From Labilibaculum sp. (GTDB taxonomy: Bacteria > Bacteroidota > Bacteroidia > Bacteroidales > Marinifilaceae), in NCBI GenBank assembly GCA_016342745.1, contig JAEINT010000009.1, positions 157,736 through 221,735 of the forward strand: a stretch of 64,000 nt of DNA, in the 5' to 3' direction. Below, piece by piece: positions 24,194 through 31,600 of the stretch. Every line of letters begins with the position of its first letter. Positions within the stretch are counted from its first letter, which is position 1. The notes below the pieces were generated by a model. It did no database searches. It was given only the letters and a program-made list of their open reading frames with translations, and was not told the DNA's origin. The position numbers and the translations under genes are program-made.

Positions 24194-25242
24194 CATTTGA
24201 AGAAATAAAAGAACTAAAAAACATGGGAATTACGCCGAGCCCATTAAGATCCAGATCTTTGTTTCATGGAAAAATAAATGTTAACCATAAAATAGCTCTT
24301 AAAGTAGAATCGATAGCCTCCATTTACAAAACGGATTTAGACGTTTCAGTTTATTCTCCAACTGGAGATGAAATTGGCGTATTGGTTTTTACGAAGGAGT
24401 TAGGAAAAACAAATTGGGGTAATTTAACCGAGAACCAATTTGTTGCATTTCTTAATGAAGCTAGTTTTCCAACAAGAAATGATGATTACATATTTAAGAA
24501 TAATTATTTATTAGTTAATGACTCTTTTTATCTTGAGTATATTGAAAATCATAAGGATTTGGCACCTTTGTGGGGGAATTTTTCCCACCCTTCTTCAGAC
24601 TTAATGTATAGTTATAATAAAACGATTAGTCAGATCAACATTGAAAATTATACTATAGACAAAAGAATATTCATTGAAAATGCTAAACGATCTGTTCTTC
24701 AGCCATTTGCTCATGAAAGGTTTTTAAAGTTATATCATTTATTAGAACTTAGGTTTGATTCAGATATTATCGAGGAGGTTAAACAGTTGGATATAGATAT
24801 TGCTCCCGAAAAGATAGGGCAAATTTTTTCCAATTATTCGAAAAATGAGCTTCCAAGGTTGCAATATATTATAGAGCATAATTGTAATGATATAAATAGT
24901 CTTGTATTATTAATGAATAACATTAACAACTATACTGACGTTGCTCAAAATATATTTTATAAGTTCGGAAAAGAATCAAATCCATTTAAGAGTGAAGTAC
25001 AATTTCTAAATGTTGTGCCATTAGGTTTTTCAGAACAAAATTTAAGGGCTAACTCTTTAAATTTTCAGAACAATTATAGTTTTTTTATTAAAAAACTAGT
25101 TGCATATTGGATTTACAGGATTAGATGTAGTATTGCTCATAACAAAATAGGAGAGTATATTTTATCATATAACGATGAAAAGTTTATTGCTGAATTTGCA
25201 GAACCATTAATAAAAGAAATTATCAAACAATGTTTTAGATAA
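24190..25242 (+). CDS. Protein with C-terminal HEPN-like RxxxxH motif (350 aa)
   Basis: No family is firmly recognised. The C-terminal helical region has AYWIYRIRCSIAHNKIGEYIL, with R312 and H317 making the Rx4H pattern of HEPN ribonuclease or scaffold domains. The first 300 residues are mixed and without known motifs. The gene overlaps the preceding one by 4 bases and the endonuclease gene by 1 base (TAATG), so all are translated together. It may be an RNase effector of the operon or an adaptor; both are inferences. Confidence 0.55.
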   Translation: MTFEEIKELKNMGITPSPLRSRSLFHGKINVNHKIALKVESIASIYKTDLDVSVYSPTGDEIGVLVFTKELGKTNWGNLTENQFVAFLNEASFPTRNDDYIFKNNYLLVNDSFYLEYIENHKDLAPLWGNFSHPSSDLMYSYNKTISQINIENYTIDKRIFIENAKRSVLQPFAHERFLKLYHLLELRFDSDIIEEVKQLDIDIAPEKIGQIFSNYSKNELPRLQYIIEHNCNDINSLVLLMNNINNYTDVAQNIFYKFGKESNPFKSEVQFLNVVPLGFSEQNLRANSLNFQNNYSFFIKKLVAYWIYRIRCSIAHNKIGEYILSYNDEKFIAEFAEPLIKEIIKQCFR

Positions 25243-26426
25243 TGAGAGCACTAACCCTGACTGAAGAAAGTAGACTAAAGATCCTTACGAAGAATTCTGT
25301 ATCTTTGACACTAATAGAGCCGACTGATACAGGATTAAAAAAATCTATAATGGATGCTACTGGACCTGTTCGAAATTATTTGAAAAAAAATAATTTCCAT
25401 GATTTTGATAAGCAAGAGCAAGGTCCAACTTATAAAGTAGTAATTAAAGGTTTTATTTATAATGAATTTAGTGTTTCAAATTCTAATGTTTCTCTTTATC
25501 GTCCCAAAACAAAGAGAGGAGATCCGCGCATTTGGTTATCTGGATTAACTAGGCACTCGAATCCAAATGATATTATTTCATTAGTATGCTTTGAAGGAAA
25601 TATTCATGCTTTTAATTTAACTCAATTACCAATAGCTGAATTAATAAACTCGCAAGTTGTAAACCCTTTTCAGGATTTTATTAAAGAGATAAATAACAAA
25701 GAAAATGCTGTTGCAAATGAATTATTCTTAAAGCTTAGAAAAATAGCTCAAAGAGGATTAATACCATCAATGGTAAATGCGGATACATCCGTTGGGCGAA
25801 CTCTAGAAACAGCTTTAGGAATAGATATAAACTCCTCAAAAAAACCAGATTATAAGGGAATAGAATTAAAATCTTTTAGAAGTAAGAGAGGAAACAGGAA
25901 AAATCTGTTTGCTCAAGTTCCTAATTGGAACTTAAGTAAATTTAAAAGTTCTTCTGAAATTCTTCATGAATTTGGATACTGGCGAGATGATGATCTTAAA
26001 TTGTATTGCACAGTATCATCTTTAAATGCAAATTCTCAAGGATTAAGCTTAAGAATGGATACGGATATTAAACAATTGATTGAAAACTCAAGCAAGCCAG
26101 AAATTGGTGATTTTATTATATGGACTTTGGATAAACTTCATTCTCGATTATTAGAAAAACATAGAGAAACGTTCTGGGTTGAGGCGGATAGTGTGATTGT
26201 GAATGGTAAAGAGTATTTTCAATATAAAGAAGTTGAACATACGAAGAAACCAATAATTTCCCAATTTGATCTTTTAATTGAACAAGGGGTTATTACTCTA
26301 GATCATTTAATAAAAAAAAATTCGAAAGGAAAAGTTGTTGAAAAAGGTCCAATTTTCAAGATAAAACCAAAAGGATTAGATTTGTTATTTCCTCCTAGTG
26401 AACACTATAGTTTGCTTGGGAATTGA
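25242..26426 (+). CDS. MvaI/BcnI-like restriction endonuclease (394 aa)
   Basis: The central sequence VGRTLETALGIDINSSKKPDYKGIELKS matches the catalytic core of the MvaI/BcnI endonuclease family, with D203, E208 and K210 forming the D…ExK site. MvaI and BcnI themselves are type II enzymes cutting CC(W/S)GG-type sites, normally paired with a methyltransferase. Here the partner is the C5-MTase three genes upstream. The N-terminal about 170 residues, containing KTKRGDPRIWLSGL, are an extension not needed for cutting. It is the last gene of the element, ending about 200 bases before attR. Target specificity cannot be read from sequence. Confidence 0.75.
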   Translation: MRALTLTEESRLKILTKNSVSLTLIEPTDTGLKKSIMDATGPVRNYLKKNNFHDFDKQEQGPTYKVVIKGFIYNEFSVSNSNVSLYRPKTKRGDPRIWLSGLTRHSNPNDIISLVCFEGNIHAFNLTQLPIAELINSQVVNPFQDFIKEINNKENAVANELFLKLRKIAQRGLIPSMVNADTSVGRTLETALGIDINSSKKPDYKGIELKSFRSKRGNRKNLFAQVPNWNLSKFKSSSEILHEFGYWRDDDLKLYCTVSSLNANSQGLSLRMDTDIKQLIENSSKPEIGDFIIWTLDKLHSRLLEKHRETFWVEADSVIVNGKEYFQYKEVEHTKKPIISQFDLLIEQGVITLDHLIKKNSKGKVVEKGPIFKIKPKGLDLLFPPSEHYSLLGN

Positions 26427-26551
26427 ATTATTATTGCAGTCGTTTTTATTTATTATTCAATTCATATATCGAATAAAAATTATTTTATAGTTTTAATAAG
26501 TAGTTTTAGGCAGAATTTTAAAGTACTGATATGCCAGCAATCTGTTTAAAA

Positions 26552-26581
26552 TATCAAATTTGCAGTACCCATACAGTACCC
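26552..26581 (+). repeat. Right subterminal repeat with two arm-type AGTACCC sites
   Basis: Bases 26552-26580 match 611-639 with one mismatch. The AGTACCC heptamers begin at 26564 and 26575, 11 bases apart as on the left. The copy lies 42 bases inside attR. The orientation is the same as on the left, i.e. a direct repeat. This 442-bp stretch (26427-26868) holds no gene. Confidence 0.75.
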
Positions 26582-26622
26582 ATACTGACATATAGCTTAA
26601 TTTTACTACTGTAGTGGTGATG

Positions 26623-26635
26623 CTGGCTGGATCAC
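26623..26635 (+). other. attR core: duplicated tRNA-Arg 3' end
   Basis: This is an exact copy of ctggctggatcac from 496-508. The sequence before it shows no tRNA structure, so it marks the right edge of the element. Confidence 0.8.
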
Positions 26636-26636
26636 G

Positions 26637-26669
26637 AAAAAGGATAACAGAAATGTTGTCCTTTTTTTT
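26637..26669 (+). terminator. Original tRNA-Arg terminator, displaced by the insertion
   Basis: The stem AGGATAAC/GTTGTCCT has an AGAAAT loop and is followed by eight T residues. It begins 2 bases after attR, where the terminator of the tRNA would lie on an uninterrupted chromosome. Confidence 0.7.
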
Positions 26670-26868
26670 GTGCCTAAAAATAACAAAATTCTTAGCAAGT
26701 CTTCCTTCTACTTCACTTTGATTTACCTCGGTTTTAATGGCTTATCCAAATGATTATAAAAATTTCATAATTAACATATCTTCTTGCATTCATTTACTAC
26801 AATAAAGTATTATTTTTGAAGTTCCTTAGAGTAACAAATAGGTTTATTCAAAAACAAATTAAAGATAG

Positions 26869-27234
26869 ATGAAACGCTTAGCATTAATTTTTTTAAGCCT
26901 TGCTTTTGCAACGCTAATTACAAGCTCGTGTTCTGACGACGAAACTCAAGCCAGTTTTGATGAGGCATTGATTGTTGGAAAATGGAAAAGTGGTACCTTA
27001 TTCGAAAGATATGATCAGGACAATTCAGGTGCTACTTGGGATACTGCCGATGATGTTGAGGAAGATGAAGCTCAAGAATTTACCTGGACGATAGACAAAG
27101 ATCAGTTAGAGCAAATTCATATCATCGTGAATGGTGGTAAAGTTCCAAAAGTATATACCATTACGGATCTAACGGCAACTTCAATGGAGTATGAAGATGC
27201 TTACGGAGAAACAACATCATTTATCAAACAATAG
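26869..27234 (+). CDS. Lipocalin-like lipoprotein (121 aa)
   Basis: A lipoprotein signal peptide ends at SSC (ITSSCSDDE), and the acidic residues after the cysteine suit surface or outer-membrane lipoproteins in Bacteroidota. The mature part begins LIVGKWKSGTLFERYD and shows GxW and repeated strand patterns of lipocalin-like domains. It ends 4 bases before the AsmA-like gene, so the two may be an operon. Ligand unknown. Confidence 0.7.
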   Translation: MKRLALIFLSLAFATLITSSCSDDETQASFDEALIVGKWKSGTLFERYDQDNSGATWDTADDVEEDEAQEFTWTIDKDQLEQIHIIVNGGKVPKVYTITDLTATSMEYEDAYGETTSFIKQ

Positions 27235-27238
27235 TAAA

Positions 27239-30200
27239 ATGCGAATATTAAAAAAGGTTGGAATAGCTTTACTTGGATTCGTTTTTGTATTGATATTAGC
27301 TGCTACAATAAGCTTGTGGTATCTTTTTACACCAGAAAAATTAACGTCAATAGTTAATAAGCAGGCAAAAGATTATTTAGCCTGCAATACGATGATCGAA
27401 AAAGTTGAACCGACTTTTTTTAGTAGTTATCCCTTTTTTGGGCTTGAACTCACGAATCTTTGTTTAACAGAGAATGAGAATATCTCGAAAATTGATACGC
27501 TCTTGTATTCACCCAAATGTTTTGCCTCTTTAAATGTATTATCGTACTTATTTAAAGGTAATATAAAGCTTGATCCTTTTCTTGTTGAAAATGCCAATTT
27601 GAATTTTAAAATAGATTCTCAGGGGCACTCTAATTTCGATATTGTAAAGAGCGATTCCGATTCTTCGGAAGCAGACTCAAATGAATCATCATTGGGTGAT
27701 CTAGACATTAGTAATGTAGAATTTAAGAATTGCAATGCCACTTATACCGATGAGTCATCATTTAGGAAGGCAGATGTTAGTAACTTAAATGCTAAGTTAG
27801 AACTTAAATACAGCAAAGAGAATCAGTATTTTGATTTGGATATGCAATTAAACCGATTACTGTTGATAACATCCGACTCAATGGCTCTTTACGTTGATGC
27901 TCAGAACTGTGATCTGAAAATTAATTCTAGGGCTAAGGACAAAAACCGATTCAATACGGATGTTAAGCTTGTTTGTAAAGAGTTGTCTCTTGCTATGGCT
28001 GGTGATACAGTTTTATCTAAGATGAAAATTGATACACATGCGCCTTTCAATTTCAAGCTATCTGAAAATACTTATGATTTAGAAGAGACCAAACTCATCA
28101 TTAACGATGAGCAAGAAATCTTATGTAGTGGTATTGTAAACATGCTGAAAGATAATTCGATATCGACCGACATGACCTACTCTGCCAAGGAATTGGATGT
28201 CGAGAAAATTATAGCTCTTGTTCCTAAAGCCTATTCTGAGCCGCTAAAAGATATAAAGCTTAAGGGTTTTGCAAAAATATCAGGATCGGTAAAAGGACTA
28301 ATATCTGATTCCAGTTTGCCTCTGATAACAACACAGATAGAATACGATAAGGGTGAAGTTAAATACGCTGCTTATCCAAGTGTGAAAGACGTTAAATTAT
28401 CCATGTCTACTATTGTGGATATGAATAAAACTCAAACTTCAGATATTATTATAAATAGTTCTCATGCCAAAATAGAGCACAGCACTGTTTCTGTAAAAGG
28501 AAAAATATCTGATATTTTGGAAACTCCAAGCTATGATATTTATTCTAAGGGTGATTTTAGCTTAGCGGATTTTAAGTCGTTTATACCTAAAGATCAAAAT
28601 GTAAGTGTTCGCGGTTCGCTTAATGGCAATCTGCATACTCGTTTTTCTCAATCTGATTTAGATAAGGAGGCCTATCATCGTATTTATTTAACTGGCGATT
28701 TCGAGACCCAGAATTTTCAAGCAATCTATAATGATAGCATTAAGGTGAAACTAGCTTCGGCAAAAGTGAAACTTGATTTACCTAGTCAAAGCAGAGTAGA
28801 TAAAAACCTTAGGTTTGCAACAATCAAAATTGATGCGCCAAACTTTGATATAAACATGTCGCCTACAATGCATGCGGTAACTGAAAAACTTGAGCTTTCT
28901 GTCGACATCAATCATTTGGCGAAAGGCATTTCTACACCCATATCGGCCTGTCGATTTAAGTTTGGAAGTCTTTACGCTGCAGTCGACACTTTATCTGTGA
29001 GCGCCAATAATGCAGTGGGACAATTTGAATATGCTCCGATGCTTAAAGCGAAACAAGAAATTGCTGTTATCAATTCAACAATTAATAGCCAAGAAATTGT
29101 TATTGCTAGCAAAGACTCCACTCTGTTTGATGCTAAGAAGTTGTATGCCAAAACAAATCTGAAGTACGACGACTCGCAAAATAATCTTATCTTGAAATGG
29201 CAGCCTGAAGTAGACATCAGTTTTTCTGATGCAATTTATGATTTGGGTGAACAACTAAAGGGGCAGATACCAAACATGTCGTTTACACTTAATCCCGACA
29301 ATATGGAGATTAAGAAAGCCAATTTAGTTTTAGGTGATTCTGACTTTAGCCTTTCTGGTGAACTCACCGACATATCGAAGTATCTTAACAAGCAAGCATT
29401 GCTTAAAGGCAAGTTTGATTTAGTCTCTAAAAAAACCAATGTTTATGAGCTAATGGACATTTTTAACGGCATGGGTAGTCAGGATTCAACCCTTGTTAGC
29501 AATGATGCTGTTAACTCCGAAGACGATCCCTTCATGGTACCAAAAGGTGTCGAAATTCGATTGAACACGACAATCGATAAGACCATCGTAAATGATAATA
29601 TTATCGAAAATATTAAAGGTGGACTAACCGTAAAAGATGGTACACTTGTTCTGGATCAAATGGGTTTTACAAGTAGGGCAGCAAATATGCAGTTAACGGC
29701 AATGTACCGTTCCGACAGAAAAAATCATCTCTTTACTGGCATCGATTTTCATCTTTTAGATATTGATGTTGCAGAACTAATTGATCTGATTCCTTCTGTT
29801 AATACAATGATTCCAATGTTAAAATCATTCAAAGGAAAAGGCGAATTCCATTTGGGAGGTGAAACTAATCTTAAGAGCGATTATTCTCTTAAACAATCTA
29901 CAATTCGTGGTGCAGCAGCTTTCCAGGGGCAAGAACTAACACTTTTGGATACAGAAACATTCGATATGATTGCTAATAAACTACTGTTTAAGAAAAAAAC
30001 AGTAAATGTTATTGATAGCTTAAGTGTTGAGATGACGCTCTTTAAAGATGAGATTGATTTATATCCATTCCTTGTTGTAATGGACAATTATAAAGCGGTT
30101 ATTTCTGGACGTCATAATATGGATAATCGTTTTAACTATCACATATCGGTAACAGATACGCCACTACCGGTTAGATTAGGATTAGATGTAAGCGGCACAA

Positions 30201-30346
30201 TGGAAGATTTGAAATATAAGCTTGTTCCTTGTCAATACAAACATCTTTACGATCCCAAAAAGCAAGGTGCACTGGAGTCGCAAACTTTACGTTTGAAAAA
30301 GCTGATTTCGGAATCACTTAAGGAAAATGTTAAGCCTGTTAAATAG
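27239..30346 (+). CDS. AsmA-like protein, envelope lipid/biogenesis family (1035 aa)
   Basis: The chosen ATG (27239) gives MRILKKVGIALLGFVFVLILAATISLWYLF, a single N-terminal membrane helix; an upstream in-frame start would add 16 residues overlapping the lipoprotein gene. The long remainder is beta-rich with AsmA-type features: FSSYPFFGLELTNL near the start, repeated LxLxLxxxxL strands, and a C-terminal domain with SLSVEMTLFKDEIDLYPFLV…YHISVTDTPLPVRLGL. AsmA/TamB-like proteins bridge the periplasm and help move lipids to the outer membrane. Confidence 0.8.
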   Translation: MRILKKVGIALLGFVFVLILAATISLWYLFTPEKLTSIVNKQAKDYLACNTMIEKVEPTFFSSYPFFGLELTNLCLTENENISKIDTLLYSPKCFASLNVLSYLFKGNIKLDPFLVENANLNFKIDSQGHSNFDIVKSDSDSSEADSNESSLGDLDISNVEFKNCNATYTDESSFRKADVSNLNAKLELKYSKENQYFDLDMQLNRLLLITSDSMALYVDAQNCDLKINSRAKDKNRFNTDVKLVCKELSLAMAGDTVLSKMKIDTHAPFNFKLSENTYDLEETKLIINDEQEILCSGIVNMLKDNSISTDMTYSAKELDVEKIIALVPKAYSEPLKDIKLKGFAKISGSVKGLISDSSLPLITTQIEYDKGEVKYAAYPSVKDVKLSMSTIVDMNKTQTSDIIINSSHAKIEHSTVSVKGKISDILETPSYDIYSKGDFSLADFKSFIPKDQNVSVRGSLNGNLHTRFSQSDLDKEAYHRIYLTGDFETQNFQAIYNDSIKVKLASAKVKLDLPSQSRVDKNLRFATIKIDAPNFDINMSPTMHAVTEKLELSVDINHLAKGISTPISACRFKFGSLYAAVDTLSVSANNAVGQFEYAPMLKAKQEIAVINSTINSQEIVIASKDSTLFDAKKLYAKTNLKYDDSQNNLILKWQPEVDISFSDAIYDLGEQLKGQIPNMSFTLNPDNMEIKKANLVLGDSDFSLSGELTDISKYLNKQALLKGKFDLVSKKTNVYELMDIFNGMGSQDSTLVSNDAVNSEDDPFMVPKGVEIRLNTTIDKTIVNDNIIENIKGGLTVKDGTLVLDQMGFTSRAANMQLTAMYRSDRKNHLFTGIDFHLLDIDVAELIDLIPSVNTMIPMLKSFKGKGEFHLGGETNLKSDYSLKQSTIRGAAAFQGQELTLLDTETFDMIANKLLFKKKTVNVIDSLSVEMTLFKDEIDLYPFLVVMDNYKAVISGRHNMDNRFNYHISVTDTPLPVRLGLDVSGTMEDLKYKLVPCQYKHLYDPKKQGALESQTLRLKKLISESLKENVKPVK

Positions 30347-30465
30347 AGTGATAGCTTATCTGAACTTTTTTATGGCAGCATAGCAATATCATTATTATCA
30401 TGAAATAGTTACCTATTTCTTAACAGATGTAGGACGTATATGGTAAATGTAAAGATAAAATAAAG

Positions 30466-31239
30466 ATGCAATCAGTTAATTTAATCTACTTTTCTCCAAC
30501 AGGAACAAGTAGAAAAGTTGTTAAGGCCATTGGACAGGAACTAGCAGCAAAACAAATAAATGAGTTTGACATAACACAAACGGATTTTGGGTATGAAAAT
30601 TTTGGCAGTGGATTGACCATTATTGGTATACCTGTTTACAAAGGTCGTGTACCTGCTGAAGTTATTCCGCGATTGAAATATTTTAAAGCAAAAAACGCAC
30701 CGGTGGTTTTAGTTGCTGTTTATGGAAATAGAGATTTCGATGATACGCTGCTCGAACTAAAAGATCTTAGTGTAGAATTAGGTTTTATACCTATAGCTGC
30801 TGCAGCTTTTATTGGAGAACATTCTTATTCAATAGAAAGTAAACGGATTGCAAAAAATCGTCCAGATGAGGCAGATGTTTTGAAGGCAAAACAATTTGCA
30901 GGAGAGATTCTAAAGAAATTGAAGACGAACGATGGCATCGAACTAAAGGTTTCGGGTAATTATCCATATAAAGTTGCGCCCAATGCTCCAGCCATGGCAC
31001 CAAGAACCATTGCTGATAAATGTACGCTTTGTGGCATTTGTGCCGATGTTTGTCCCGTTGATGTAATTGAGCTAGGCAAAACGGTAATTACGAATGCAGA
31101 GGCTTGTATTTGGTGTTGTGCATGTGTTAAAGCTTGTCCTGAAGAGGCACGAGTTTTTGATACACCACTGATCAGTCAAATAACAAATAACCTATTCGAA
31201 AACTGTTCGGAACGCAAAGAACCCGAATTTTTCCTCTAA
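30466..31239 (+). CDS. EFR1-type flavodoxin-ferredoxin fusion protein (257 aa)
   Basis: The N-terminal flavodoxin-like domain (about 1-165) has the FMN phosphate loop YFSPTGTSRK and IIGIPVYKGRVP. The C-terminal part holds two [4Fe-4S] motifs, CTLCGICADVCPVDVI and CIWCCACVKACPEEA. Such fusions move electrons between flavin and clusters in anaerobic metabolism; the partner is unknown. It is a single gene followed by a terminator. Confidence 0.88.
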   Translation: MQSVNLIYFSPTGTSRKVVKAIGQELAAKQINEFDITQTDFGYENFGSGLTIIGIPVYKGRVPAEVIPRLKYFKAKNAPVVLVAVYGNRDFDDTLLELKDLSVELGFIPIAAAAFIGEHSYSIESKRIAKNRPDEADVLKAKQFAGEILKKLKTNDGIELKVSGNYPYKVAPNAPAMAPRTIADKCTLCGICADVCPVDVIELGKTVITNAEACIWCCACVKACPEEARVFDTPLISQITNNLFENCSERKEPEFFL

Positions 31240-31261
31240 AAAACATCAGAGAAATACATGG

Positions 31262-31290
31262 AAGGATAGCAGTTTTGCTATCCTTTTTTT
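31262..31290 (+). terminator. Terminator after the flavodoxin-ferredoxin gene
   Basis: The stem AAGGATAGCA/TGCTATCCTT has a GTTT loop and is followed by a T-run. Confidence 0.85.
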
Positions 31291-31532
31291 GAGCAATAAA
31301 CTCTTTGAAAATCCCTCAGATAACATAAGTTTGAAGCGTACACGACCTGTCCGTTATCGTACGGTACTGTATTGTTGGTTTAATTTTAATGTATTGATAA
31401 TAAGGGTGATGCGTTTTTCGGCACTATATGTGAAAGGATTGGTGATGTGTCAGTTTTAATAGAAATACTACGCCATTTTGCTGTGGATTTGCACAGAAAT
31501 CTAATGTGGTAGTAAAGTAGACAATTGAAACC

Positions 31533-31578
31533 GATCTGTAACCAATATTTTTTACTGTAGTCTAATTAACTACAGATC
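31533..31578. promoter_or_regulatory. Palindromic sites upstream of the TonB-dependent receptor, candidate operator
   Basis: Within the 361-bp gene-free stretch 31240-31600, GATCTGTA (31533-31540) is the inverse of TACAGATC (31571-31578). Nested inside is CTGTAGT/ACTACAG (31555-31561, 31569-31575). They end 22 bases before the receptor ATG and could bind a dimeric regulator or form an RNA leader hairpin. The rest of the stretch shows only the upstream terminator. Confidence 0.45.
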
Positions 31579-31600
31579 TAACCGTGTTAAAGTTATTATT

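Larger units (their letters stand above)
496..26635. mobile_element. Integrated prophage-like element in tRNA-Arg (about 26.1 kb), candidate tailless temperate virus
   Basis: The boundaries are the 13-bp tRNA-end repeats at 496-508 and 26623-26635. Inside them lie matching 29-bp subterminal sequences (611-639 and 26552-26580, one mismatch). Contents in order are a tyrosine integrase, a leftward virion-like module with many small membrane proteins and a muramidase, a replication and regulation region with a gpII/X-like Rep, iterons and a LexA/CI-like repressor, and a right-hand cargo with a methyltransferase-endonuclease operon. No terminase, portal, tail or conjugation gene is recognisable. 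This argues for a tailless virus rather than a tailed prophage or an ICE. The boundaries are well supported; the viral nature is inference. Confidence 0.8.

Noticed and set aside
496..26635. Interpretation as an integrative conjugative element
   Set aside because: No relaxase, coupling ATPase, VirB/Tra or mating-pair genes could be recognised; a repressor, muramidase and virion-like block fit a virus better.
26623..26635. A partial tRNA gene at the right end of the element
   Set aside because: Only 13 bases match the tRNA end and no stems can be formed with the sequence before it; it is the attachment duplicate.
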